The notes: a model not told the origin generated them from the sequence alone. Positions 35,686-46,507 are shown, numbered from the stretch's first letter. The stretch: DNA of 64,000 nucleotides from Atopsyche davidsoni (GCA_022113835.1 JAILWY010000015.1:9028501-9092500); one strand, 5' to 3'. Translations and numbers: made by a program.

Positions 35686-36004
35686 ACCACTGTCTTTATG
35701 TACTATTTTAATAAATACTCCATAGAAGTTATGGTAAAAGCAGTGAACATTCTTTTTAGACAGGCAGGTGTAATGTGTAATAAACTATAAACATAAATTA
35801 TTTTTTTTTTAAAAAGGAGGCATTTTTCCCTTCAGGCTCTTTCAGGCTCAAGTCTAGTAAAATGAATTGTAAGAAAAAAGTAGGGCTAGCTAGAATACAA
35901 CGCAATTTTTTGCTAACACGAATGATCATGATCCACAAACCCTTTGATCCGTGTAAGCATAAAAGCTGCTAACTATTTATAAAACCTATTTTAAAAATTG
36001 AAAT

Positions 36005-36212
36005 AACTCCACAAAGTAGCGTACCTGGAGACAGGACGATGAAGGCAGTCCGCCTGTGAAGACACATGTTTTGAGACGGTATTTTTATCATTATTATATT
36101 ATATTGTTGTTATAAACAGAATAAAATAATTTTAAAAAAGTTTTTATTTTTAGGTTTGCTGATTTTAATTGACGCACAAATGGTAGCAAGTAGAGGACCG
36201 CTCCCATAAAAA
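36005..36212 (+). repeat. Direct repeat E, copy 2
   Basis: This is the second copy of the local duplication. It keeps GCGTACCTGGAGACAGGACG at its start and the GTTTGCTGATTTTAATTGAC block, with an insertion before the shared GGACCGCTCC. Confidence 0.6.
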
Positions 36213-36500
36213 AAATTTAAAATAGATTACTGAACTAATTTTTTTTAAACTTTATTATTTATTTTTTTTAAGTATATGTAGTCTTTGATTTGATTGAACA
36301 AAGTGCTTTGTATCTTAGTCACACAGGTCATTATTTAAACACGTGTAATTATGCAAACAAATCAGTGGCTACTTCGCTCGCAGCTGTACTCGCGGCGTGG
36401 TCTATTTGTAGACGACACTTGGCAGATTTCCAAGGAAATTTTCGTCGGTATCTAGATTTAGATTGTCTTTAGTGGAGATATAATTTTGAAAGGAAGTACT

Positions 36501-36573
36501 GGGGGCGTAGCTCAGATGGTAGAGCGCTCGCTTAGCATGTGAGAGGTACCGGGATCGATACCCGGCGCCTCCA
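36501..36573 (+). tRNA. tRNA-Ala (AGC)
   Basis: A 73-base intact cloverleaf with the same sequence as the copies at 18987 and 39458: acceptor with G3-U70, anticodon AGC, A and B boxes intact, A discriminator. TTTTT follows nine bases downstream and TTTTT again later, serving as pol III terminator. Its 3' end and flank were copied into a tandem array downstream. Confidence 0.96.
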
Positions 36574-37435
36574 AATCCCTTTTTATCTTTTTAATGTGAG
36601 ATAAATGTTTTGCCAAGTGGTTCACCAATCTAATTTTAAAGTTCCTTTGCGAAATATACAATAAATCTTCCAATCACTTTCCAACCCAAATGAACGATAA
36701 TCTAATAAAAAATTGAGGTCTTGAGATTTTATACATACTGATTTTTGTTAATCAAAGTTTAAATTTTCGATACCCGACGCCTCCAAATCCCTTTTTATCT
36801 TTTTAATGTGAGATAAATGTTTTGTCAAGTGGTTCACCAATCTAATTTTAAAGTTCCTTTGCGAAATATACAATAAATCTTCCGATCACTTTCCAACCCA
36901 AATGAACAATAAACTAACAAAAAATTGAGGGCTTCCGTTGAGATTTTATACATATTGATTTTTGTTAATCAAAGTTTAAATTTTTTGAGTCTGTAATTGA
37001 AAATTACAATGTCTTATTAAAACCGTAGTTTTTGTAGTCCTAGCTTAACAAATATCACACCTTAATCTACCAATTATTAGTTCAAATCCTTTTTATGTGA
37101 GATAAATGTCAAGTGGTTCACGAATCTAATTTTAAAGTTCCTTTGTGAAATATACAATAAATCTTCCAATCATTTTCGAACCCAAGTGACCAATAAACTA
37201 ATAAAAAAATGAGGTCTTCCATTGAGATTTTATTTATTTTTAATATATTCTGATTTTTGTTAATCAAAGTTAAATTTTTTTGAGTCTGAAATTCGTTTTG
37301 GGTTTCAGGTTAGACTTTCAAAAACTTTAAAATTGAAAAACACAATGTCATATTTAAATCGTAGCTTTCGTAGACCTAGCTTAGCAAATACCACATATAA
37401 CACCTTAATCTACCATTTATTAGAAATTTAATATT
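36556..37435 (+). repeat. Tandem array seeded by the tRNA-Ala 3' end
   Basis: The last 18 bases of the tRNA plus its flank recur from 36768 as CGATACCCGACGCCTCC, followed by the same TTTTTATCTTTTTAATGTGA and CAAGTGGTTCACCAATC. The offset is 212 bp. A third unit starts near 37083 (CAAATCCTTTTTATGTGAG). Units 2 and 3 also share an extension (CTAGCTTA, CACCTTAATCTACCA) absent from unit 1. No other part of a tRNA is present in units 2 or 3. Confidence 0.85.
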
Positions 37436-37457
37436 TAAATTTAAATTTAATAAATTT

Positions 37458-37674
37458 AATATTTTTTTAATAAAATACTTAGTGATTTTCCACATGTTCG
37501 TTTTTATTTGTGTACAATCACTATCTCTCCCTCTAACAATTGTTTCCCTAATTGCTTATTATTATATAAAATCTCACTCTGTTTGATGATGCCAACGTGA
37601 AAGGTTGGTGAAACCGGTCACAAATAAAAACGAACATGTGGAAAATTACTAAGTATTTTATTAAAAAAAATATT
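37458..37674. repeat. Fold-back repeat D with hammerhead-like core, copy 2
   Basis: Arms of about 55 bp (37458-37512 and 37619-37674) are complementary with one mismatch and one A-run length difference. Within it, 37580-37622 gives TGT, TTGATGA, stem GCCAAC/GTTGGT with loop GTGAAAG, then GAAACCGGTC and ACA. This is close to a minimal hammerhead (CUGAUGA ... GAAA ... GUC), but C3 of the core is U. It may be a terminal remnant of a Penelope-like element. Confidence 0.5.
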
Positions 37675-38880
37675 ACCAATTATTACTTAAAAGACAAAAA
37701 AAAAAATCTAAATAATACATGAAGATAAGATTTCATCTTATGGTATAAATGGGTATAAAACGTTTCAAATAAATAATAACGTCTTTATCATACATATGTT
37801 GAATGCAAATATAAATATAAAATATTGATTTCATGTATTATTGACATATAATCTTTATACATAAAATAATTAAAGTACTGAATCCGTAGTAAATTTAAAA
37901 AGATTATACAAATTACAAAGTTGCAATGATTCCCAAGTGAAATGTCTCACAAAATATTTACTAAGAAATTAAGAAAGTTTGTGAATTTCTGGGGGGTGGA
38001 GGAAGCTGGGCTGGCAGCTGGCTGGAGACATGTTTCTTCCGCCTATTCTGACTTGACTAAATAAGGCTTTCAGGATGGATTTATAAAGCCCTAAACAATA
38101 CTTTTGAATTCATCAAAGCTTAAATTTTATTTAAAGTCACTGCTGTATTGAGAGAAATAAAACTTCAAAATAAAAGATAAACTTCACAAAAAAATTATGA
38201 ATCTGCCTTTATTTGAAAAATAATTCACGACAGTCAAATATAATACAATTTATTCGATATTTTAGTGATGATTTCTGGAACAAAGGTAAACACACTCTGA
38301 AATCTTACCTGCTTGGAGTAAGTCTCAAGTCTGGAGCAACTCGCGTGTGACTTCACAATCCCAAGGAATGTTTGCTTCGTGACAATGAAATTAATTCCTC
38401 GGTTTGTTTACTATACAAATAATACACCGTGTTGTCTAAATTTATCAATCTTAAGCTATGAAACTACAAATGATTTATGTTAATTTTAGGCAATTATTGT
38501 AACCTTTGCTTATTGAAGATTTTTAAACAGAAAAAATACTTAATTTATTAAATGTCCACCGTTGTATGTTCAACCACTTTTTAGTCACTAAGGCATTAAA
38601 ATATGATTAAATATACATATGATATTTCTAACGGTCTAAATATGGTGTTTCAAGTAGACAAAAATACTGAATATAAATACGTATACTTGAATTGCTATTC
38701 TTAATCGGTGTCTCGTCTAAATGTGGTTACTATTAACTAATTCAGCCACCAGCTGAATATAAATATAATTTGTGGTTCTATTGGCTAGCAGCCAAATTGT
38801 CGTTTTTATATTCTTGGCATGTAAGTTTGTGAACATCCTAATTATGAAAAAAACTGTTTTTTTTTTAATTTTATAAGCAA
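37675..38880. other. Noncoding stretch
   Basis: AT-rich. One GC-richer patch lies at 37990-38040 (GGGGGGTGGAGGAAGCTGGG). Nothing recognised. Confidence 0.35.
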
Positions 38881-38882
38881 TA

Positions 38883-39414
38883 CACAGGTTCAAAAAGAGT
38901 ATCGGGTGAATGTGACCGTTATTGCGATATGCTGCGAAATTTTTTGGGCCCAGAGTTGAAGGAGTTTCAAGGTTTGAACTCAAGAACGTGGTTCCAATAA
39001 TTGCCATACATCCAATCAATCAATGGAAGCTGTTAACGAATTATTCCCTAATAAGGTAACTTCACGCAGAGGTAACATCAACTGTCTCCAAGAAGCCCCG
39101 ACCTTAGCCCTCTTGATTATTTCGTATGGGGATACCTTAAAAGTAGGGTTTATGAGAATAATCCGATGAATCTAATGGAATTGAAACAATACATCAGGTC
39201 AGAAATGGCAGTATGTGTCAGCGTGTTATCTGCAATCTTCGTTCCAGATTAGAAGAGTGCCAGCAGCTTAACAGTCACCATTTGGATAACATCATCTTTT
39301 CGTAATAATTTTCAATTTTGTATTCTTAGAATCAACAATAAAATAATACTTGATTACTAGTAGTTTTTGTTTTACTGAACTTACAAATACCCGATACTCT
39401 CTTTGGACAACCTG
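38883..39414 (+). mobile_element. Tc1/IS630-like element, internally deleted, copy 2
   Basis: It is the inverted partner of the element at 5863, of similar size (532 versus 526 bp). Termini CAAAAAGAGTATCGGG and inverted CCAAAGAGAGTATCGGG are flanked by TA (38881-38882 and 39415-39416). The plus strand encodes the same transposase remnant (ELFPNKV, PDLSPLDYFVWGYLK in separate frames), but it is broken by more frameshifts and a stop in the WFQQ region. The left terminus has lost GTC. Both copies share the same internal deletion, so they derive from one deleted parent. Confidence 0.85.
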
Positions 39415-39457
39415 TATAACTTTGTTTTTATTATTATATCAATAAAAAAGGTAGTTT

Positions 39458-39530
39458 TGGAGGCGCCGGGTATCGATCCCGGTACCTCTCACATGCTAAG
39501 CGAGCGCTCTACCATCTGAGCTACGCCCCC
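39458..39530 (-). tRNA. tRNA-Ala (AGC)
   Basis: Intact 73-base copy on the minus strand with anticodon AGC, G3-U70, standard T loop and a T-run terminator 10 bases downstream. It lies about 40 bases from the Tc1/IS630-like element and 2.9 kb from the plus-strand tRNA-Ala. Confidence 0.96.
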
Positions 39531-40384
39531 AGTGAAACACTGTAGTGTATAAATAAAATTAATACCAGTAAAAAACATGTGTTCTAGATTATGTTGTAGT
39601 ATTTTTTGCTAATTTCACCTCCAAAACACGCAATGTGTACTACTGAAAAAAAAAAACTTAATTTTAAAGAATCACCACCGATAATTTCATGTTATCAATT
39701 ATAGAAAAGACATGTTGATCATCACATAGTCAATCAATGAAAGAATACTAAAAATAAAAATTCAGAATGTCCACAGCATTCATATAATAATACTACTTTG
39801 TAAAACCAGATATACTTGTAATGCGAGAAAGGTTTTTATAATATATTTCTAGGTACAGAAAAAAAACTTCGTTATTACATTAATTAGTAATTTTTAGTCA
39901 TTTCATGAGGACATCATTTAATTAAAATACACAAAACATCTAAAAATTGTAAATCTTTTTGTAGTGTTGATAAACTTTATAATTGAAAAAACTCATGATA
40001 CTCAATGTGAAATGTTATAATACCGCGTGTCTATTATACAAAGTTAATTATCTTTTTTCGTGTGAATGATCAAGTTTGCTCCTAAAATCTAAGGGTTGTT
40101 TTACCCTCAGAAAAAAAAAGCAAGCTGTAGCCTCTCCGGCTACGAGTATCTCATAATTAGGGGTAGATAGAGTGCCCATCCATACACGCAATAACCACTT
40201 TACAGGGAAATTGTCTTTGAATTCGCAATGCCAGTTAAGGGAGGCACAGGGCTACTGAAAATCAAAAAAACTTTCCGGATGCACAGGGAAAACGCAAAAT
40301 ACAATAATTAACTGCTTAAAAACGAAATGTATTACTAAAATACGAAACGATATAACGACAAATAATTTCACACTACATGTGAGT
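39531..40384. other. Noncoding AT-rich stretch
   Basis: No gene, repeat or motif cluster is recognised. Confidence 0.35.
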
Positions 40385-40600
40385 TATAAATATTTATATG
40401 TCTTTTTTGTGGATTGTACGTCAATCAAGTGCGTTTTAATTACCTTTACAGGTTACTAATATGTTTAGGCATATTTTTTTTACATATAAAAAATGATTCA
40501 AAGAAACTCTCAGAAAAATATCAACGTTTCTGAGAGTTTCTTTGAATCATTTTCAATATGTGAAAAAATACGCCTAATCATATTAGTAAGCTTTAAATAT
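40385..40600. repeat. Fold-back SINE locus
   Basis: A minus-oriented unit with full tail (from about 40397, GGATTGTACGTCAATCAAGT) meets a plus-oriented body. The arms around AAGAAACTCTCAGAAA (about 40501-40516) and its reverse complement are separated by only a few bases. The tRNA head is missing from the centre. Confidence 0.7.
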
Positions 40601-41384
40601 TTAGCTCATATATACCAAGCTAGTATATTTTTTTGAATAGGACCTTTTGTAGATTTAATTATAATGTTTTAGGTATTTTTAATAGTTGTTGGTTAGTGCT
40701 TTATATTTTATAATCGATTTTGTTAAAGTATCATTCGAATGTCAAGGGATTTTACAATAGACTCGTCACCATATTTTTTTAACATGTATATTAACCACAT
40801 GAAAATATTTTAGAAAATATTGCAATATTCTACTGTGCCGTTAGACCGACTTGCTCTTTTTCAGAAGCACCCTTAAGGTTATGACTATATGAGGTTCCGC
40901 CGCGCAAGTTGGGCCTCTCAGGGTCCAAGAGCCCTCAGGCAAGGAGGGGGTGGACTAGGGGTGGATTGGGGGTGCAGCATCCCCTCCGCGACTGGAGCTT
41001 ATCCTCGGTATTATGGGGGGTGTTATTATGTAATGTGAAGTAGTCAGGGAGACAAGAAGGCATATTGCCTCGTATGATTCCGTGAATTGATACTTGCATA
41101 TGTGCAGTATAAATGTAAGGGCACTTGAAGTTCATATTTCTCCTATTTGCGGCAGTGAAGTGCCGCAGTTTTGATAAAAATTCTAGACCTTTTATATTTA
41201 TTCCATATTAAATAAAATAGGAACAAAACGTAAAAAAATATTATTACAACAAATTTATCATATTTTTTTGATATCAAGAGATTTTTTCCGGTTGTAAAGT
41301 AAATATACTTATATTCCCCACTGCCAGTCAACCCTTGTTATCGTGCATATATAAATTTTAATCGAGGTGAACATACATGTTTTT
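40601..41384. other. Noncoding stretch
   Basis: A GC-richer island at 40860-41030 carries GGAGGGGGTGGACTAGGGG. No recognisable coding pattern. Confidence 0.35.
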
Positions 41385-41392
41385 ATTATTAT
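41381..41392 (-). other. Possible polyadenylation signal
   Basis: AATAATAAAA on the minus strand lies downstream of the candidate terminal exon stop. AT-rich context makes such hexamers common. Confidence 0.25.
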
Positions 41393-41473
41393 TTAAACAA
41401 AAAATTCGGGGCCCCTAGCAAGTAAGCTCTTTAAGGCTCGAACAATACTCTCGCCCACATCTTAAAGGGGGTC

Positions 41474-41654
41474 TCACCCAGTGTTTGTGCCTTGGCCGTC
41501 CAGCCGCAGCCTCACAAAGCTCGCAGCATCTGCATCACGCCTCAGCAGCCCTGGTCTTCCCCTGCCATCGTCCCTTAGCAGCACCAGCTGATCGTCTGGC
41601 AGATGTCGAGGTACTCGCGAAGATTCATTGAGTATGCTTTTTAGATATTTGGGA
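41474..41654 (-). CDS. Candidate terminal exon, unrecognised protein
   Basis: The minus-strand frame from a CAG acceptor-like site (41655-41657, preceded by AT-rich sequence) is open for about 60 codons and ends in TGA at 41474-41476. Residues include SPKYLKSILNESS, then RHLPDDQLVLLRDDGRGRPG, then FVRLRLDGQGTNTG. There is no Met, so it could only be an internal or last exon. First codon positions are rich in G and almost free of T over the GC-rich part, as in real coding sequence. An AATAAA lies about 90 bases downstream (near 41385), which suits a last exon. No domain is recognised. The opposite strand is also open over part of this span, so chance is not excluded. Confidence 0.35.
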
Positions 41655-41699
41655 CTGATACAATTATTGAAATTATTTTATGACGTATCTTTAAAATTC

Positions 41700-41865
41700 G
41701 CACATAGAAGATGATTAAAGAAATTCTCAGAAAATATAATCATCTTCTATGTGTGAACTAATGTGCCTAATCATATTAGTAATAATATAAGAAACCCGTA
41801 ATAGGTAATAAATACGCACTTGATTGGACGTTAATCCAAAAAATAGACATCAAAAATTAAAAATT
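41700..41865. repeat. Fold-back SINE locus, compact
   Basis: Perfect 16-bp arms CACATAGAAGATGATT (41701-41716) and AATCATCTTCTATGTG (41738-41753) enclose a 21-base remnant of the SINE body. The plus side continues to the family tail GTGCCTAATCATATTAGTAA and CGCACTTGATTGGACG. Confidence 0.75.
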
Positions 41866-43559
41866 TACAGTTTTCATGCAACTGTTTTGCATTTCATTAT
41901 TTTCTTTTTTTTCTTTTATTTAATTATTATTCAACCCTTCAGTATCATCAGGATTGGAAGGTGGCTTTAATGTGACGGCACTGAAACGCTAGGTTAGGTT
42001 AGGTTAGGTTAGGTTAGTTAATAATAAAAATAAATAATCGATGAAACTAAAGTTTTTTACTCTTATTTGTTTCACCGCATTCAAGGCATGTAATATATAT
42101 ATATATATATATTGTTTTCTTAAAATATATTCATCATTTCTGTAATATAACAAGGTCGCAAATAAAAATGTCCGTCTTGTATTTACTGTATTGTAAATCG
42201 GAAAACACAAAAAAAAATGTCTCATAGATGTTTTTTTATTCAAACTTTGAGACAGTTTGTAAATGTTTTTTTACTCGGAGACTCCAAAGTCGGAATTTTT
42301 AATATTTGACCTACGACGCGGTACAATTGGTTTTATATTTTTTTTAGTGTTGTAGAATGCTTAATATTATTAAAAATAAATAATTTTTCCAAGGCACGGT
42401 CACCGTGTAAAACCTGAGGTGTTTCACGAAACCCAGAGCGGCGTATCAAACCTAACGCCTTTCGGGTCTCTTAACATTTTGTTCGGCGGTCTCAAGAATG
42501 GAGGATCTCTTCTTTACCGACCCGCAGATATCCCGGAGATAAACCCTGAGGTTGGGATTCCCGCCATGATATGTATTGTTGCGGATTGCTCGAGCCGAAG
42601 GGAAGAGACTCCGGAGAGCCGCGGGGACTGTAGCAGAATGGATTAGAAAGAAATGTCGTGAAAAAATTGGCTGTTTTTTAAGCTGTGGAGAAAAAAAAAA
42701 CACACCACCAAACCAGCGCAGATGTTTTTGAGATTCATTTTAATTTACAGTGGCGTGCGGTGAGTTTTTTGATAACGCAAGCAGTTTCAGATAAGCACGA
42801 AAGACTGCCCAAATTATAAACATTAAATACATATTTTAGTTTGAAAAAGAATGCGAGAAAATTCTGGCACTAGTCCATATTGAGGTGAAAAAAATATTGT
42901 AACATCTCTGTACAAAATATCTTTTCTATTGCTTAATGAGGTATGAGCGAATTGGAAGTTATCAAAAATTGGCAACTCGCACCATAATCGTAAAAACTGA
43001 AAATCACACGAAAATAATCTCCAACTCACCCTCCCGAATCGCTCGGCGTGCGTCACCCTAGTCTGAGGGATGATGTATGGCAGGGAGAGGGTCTGGGAAG
43101 GGTTGAGAGCCGCTGGAGCCCCTCCGGAGGCGCACGCCTCGCTGCGCAACACATTTGTTATACCCCTGCCGATATTTTGGCATCTATTATAGAATTATAC
43201 AGTGCTGGAAGCAAACGAGAGACTCAGAGCAAGAAATCTACAGAATTGTTTTTGCTTAGGTATGGTCGTAGGCTTTGTTGAGTTTGTGTTGAGTTACTTA
43301 AAGTTTCAATGTTTTTCATGGACTATACGTCGGAGGACTGATACCTTTATATAGCTCAACACCTATGAAACCAATTTATATCGTTTTGATTGTTGGATTA
43401 GTAAATAAACCTTTGCCGTTTAAATGAATATATATAAACCCCGTTTCGACCCCTGTACGACAAGTATAGTAAATCCTAAAATGATGTTGAAAAGATAACG
43501 CTTGTTTAAGTCGAAAAATATTCGTATTGGCATGTATATGTCGTTACAAAATGATTTTA
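41866..43559. other. Noncoding stretch with telomere-type repeat and GC islands
   Basis: It contains a TTAGG run (annotated), an (AT)n run at 42090-42112 and GC-rich islands at 42400-42640 and 43020-43160. Open frames in the islands show no known domain. Confidence 0.4.
41990..42016 (+). repeat. Interstitial TTAGG telomere-type repeat
   Basis: Five consecutive copies of the pentamer TTAGG (written TAGGT). TTAGG is the ancestral arthropod telomere unit. A shorter CCTAA run of three occurs at 54907-54920. Confidence 0.85.
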
Positions 43560-43985
43560 ATATAATAATTAACTTACTAATATGATTAGGCACATTATTT
43601 CGTATATTGAAAATGATTCAAAGAAACTCTCAGAAAAATATCAATGTGATTTGTGTAGGATTTGAACATATCGTAAGATATTACTAATATGATTAGGCAC
43701 ATTAGTTCATACATAGAAGATGATTTAAAGAAACTCTCAGAAAAATATCATCGTGATTTGTGTGGGATTTGAACCCACATCCCCTGACTTACATGGCCGG
43801 TGTACTAACCCTTGGGATGTGGGTTCAAATCCCACACAAATCACGATGATATTTTTCTGAGAGTTTCTTTAAATCATCTTCTATGTATGAACTAATGTGC
43901 CTAATCATATTAGTATAAGCCTGTAAAGGTAATCAAAACGCACTTGATTGACGTTCAATCCACAAAATAGTCATATAAAATAATT
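43560..43985. repeat. Fold-back SINE cluster with perfect 101-bp inverted repeat
   Basis: Two SINE units lie head to head: 43683-43783 (minus) and 43814-43914 (plus) are exact reverse complements over all 101 bases, with a 30-base spacer holding the rest of one tRNA-like head (ACATGGCCGGTGTACTAACC). Each arm contains the B-box-like GGGTTCAAATCCC. A third, diverged minus-oriented unit lies immediately to the left (43566-43680). The right arm continues into a full tail with AAAACGCACTTGATTGACGT, ending near 43975. Confidence 0.9.
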
Positions 43986-44704
43986 GACAATAAAAAAACC
44001 TTTTTAAAATCCTTTTACCGAAGAAGATGAAATATGATAAAATTTATTATAAAATACAATGAGGGTTTATCTAGTGTTTTGATTTGGGACTCAAAGTTAT
44101 TTTTGGTTCCAACCGCATCAAGATGTAAGCCAATTTGCGCGCATCAAACGCATCTCTAGCAAATCCCAAAAACGCATTAAAATAATGAGGTCAAATCCAA
44201 TTGGACATGTTTAACTTGATGCGTAATTCGCGATGCCGAATTCGTTTCATTCCGATTGTTTGGAAATGCAATTGTGATTGGAGACCACTGCCATCTGTCT
44301 CGCTGGAGGCTCGCGGGGGATGAACTTTTAATATGTGTTTTGTGTGACATGTTTTGTGGGCTATTTATGCAACTTGTCATCAAAGGACTGAGCAAATAGA
44401 GGCTCGGGGGTTGAATCAATTTGCTCGCCCTGAAATGTTACGGATTGAATTTGATGTAATGAAAATAAAACGTACACAAGAAGGGCTGCGATTTTTTTGG
44501 GTTTAAACGACGCGTGGGTGCCTCGAGGCGATTTGTGGCTTTAGTTGTATACGAATCAAATAAAATGAAGAAAACTTTATTACCAATAAACTTACCTACG
44601 GGTTTAATTTGTTATACTAAATAAAACGTTTAAATATTTTTATATGATTGGTTTTTGTGAAGATCGTCTCACAGGAAGTACGATTTTGCCTATACAGGTT
44701 TTAT
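43986..44704. other. Noncoding stretch
   Basis: A moderately GC-rich patch lies at 44110-44460. No gene or repeat is recognised. Confidence 0.35.
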
Positions 44705-44850
44705 TGATTGATAATGATTTAGTACATTTTTTCAAAGAAACTCTTAGAAAAAAATCATCCCACATAAATCACAATGATATTTTTTTAAGAGTTTCTTTAA
44801 TCAATTTTCAATATTTGAAAAAATGTACTTAATCATTATCAATAATATTT
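44705..44850. repeat. Fold-back SINE locus, diverged
   Basis: Imperfect arms start with ATTGATAATGATTTAGTACA and end with its counterpart near 44843. The centre keeps ATCCCACATAAATCACAATG from the tRNA-like junction. Confidence 0.65.
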
Positions 44851-46507
44851 TTAACTGTGCTTAAATTTATATTATAATTTGATCACAAATAATATACTAT
44901 TAAATAAATTTATTTTATATTAAAACTGCATACATCGCCAATTATAGTACGTGGTTCATATATACGTTATAAACTAAGAGAACGTTTGACAAAAAAACAT
45001 GTTTTCCACAATGGATTTAAAATATAAAGCTAGATTCATGAAGTTGATTATTGTCGGCATCTATTAATAACCGCCCTTCTCATCAGCATGACTTCCAATG
45101 AATATTAAATGCATCAAACTTATTTCAATACGTATTTATTCAATCAATTAAAAAAAAAACAGCCCCCAAACCTCTTTATTAAATGCAATTCAAATATTCA
45201 CGGCGAGCCTCCCGTGTCTCCGACGTGGCAAAGAATCGAGTTTCTTGTGCAAAATCTTCAACAATGGCACCCCACTAATGTTTCAGAATGCGACAAAGCC
45301 TTAAACACCATTATTATAAACCCTCAAACGTACCCTTCGGTGCATTCAGATCATTCCTCGGCGTTTTTCAATCAATCGGGAATTAAAGCCGCGAGCCCTT
45401 CTGTAAGGGTAGGTAAGTATAACAAAACCTAGAGGCATTATGTTGCATTTTATAATGTATTTATCTACTTTGTTAGAATGTTACTTGTAATTTTATTTAT
45501 TGTACTTAACAATAAACTGTAAAATTTATTTGGATTCATAACCATTTCTCCGTTTAAAATTTTAAAATCACAAATAACTATAAAAAATAACAGATTTTTG
45601 TGACAATGTATTCACGCCTATATATGTTGTTTTTTTTTTAAATTTATTTATGTTGTATTTACAGGTGAAAAGAAAGCTTGGAATTACTGTAAAAGCGTTG
45701 TAATTGAGATATAGTGTACTTAAATAATTTCGAGTAAAAATATTCTTTGTTCGTAAATCACTCAAGCAAAAATCAAGCACTGTGCTTGAAAATAAAAGAA
45801 AAAAAATTCAATAAATTCAATCGTATTCTTGAAAACATTGTCCCGTTAATGTGATAATGGCATTGTCTTTAAAAATTTATTTGTTATTCACCCTCAGAAC
45901 AAAAAAATGCCACAACACACCCTTAACTTAAACTTACAATAAAATTTCAAAAATCACTTCATTATTTGCACATAACACAATAGAAAAGCCATATTTGTTC
46001 AAGCAATAACGTCTTCTAGTACCTCCCATTGACTGTTGTTTCCTTTGAAGCCTCTGTATTTATTTATTAATTTGAATATTGGAGCATTTCTCACACTCGC
46101 GAAATAAAGGCGATTGAACGATCAACAATGGGCAGATTATTAACTGAGACGATTGTTATTTCATATCGACATGTTCGCGCCAGGGCGCCAGGTATTGTCG
46201 CAGGTACCTTTTGTAAATAGGGGTGGCAAACAAATTAACACTAGCCTCGAGGGGCGCAAGACAGGGTGGGTTTGTCCAGAGGTTAACGTGAGAAAGCAAC
46301 CGACAATTACGAAACCAAAACTGTAATTTTGGGCGACACAGACCCCGGCATTATTTGATCGGCGACCCGCCGGGATTCGGTCCATTCAAACGAGAAAAGT
46401 TACCTGCCATCCATTGTGTGTATTTATTTATGAACCAATTAAAATGAAACTCTATTCTACGTATCACTCAATATATATATAAAAAACTGATAATTAAAAA
46501 GTCAAAC
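44851..46507. other. Noncoding stretch with regulatory-like islands
   Basis: Islands lie at 45190-45420 and 46120-46420. They contain ACAATGG (45261 and 46125) and CCATTGT (46411). A perfect donor consensus AGGTAAGT lies near 45412-45419 at the end of an open frame (45109-45432) that has no known domain. Confidence 0.35.

Noticed and set aside
43560..43985. CRISPR-like repeat-spacer pattern from recurring segments
   Set aside because: The repeats are inverted SINE arms in eukaryotic DNA, not regularly spaced direct repeats.
26495..44850. Reading the fold-back loci as classic DNA-transposon MITEs with terminal inverted repeats
   Set aside because: The arms carry tRNA-like heads with B boxes, unfolded single copies exist, arm junctions vary and no consistent target duplication is visible.
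45109..45432. 107-residue frame ending at an AGGTAAGT donor consensus
   Set aside because: The donor match is perfect, but the frame has no domain and no matching acceptor upstream; kept only as a note in the stretch description.
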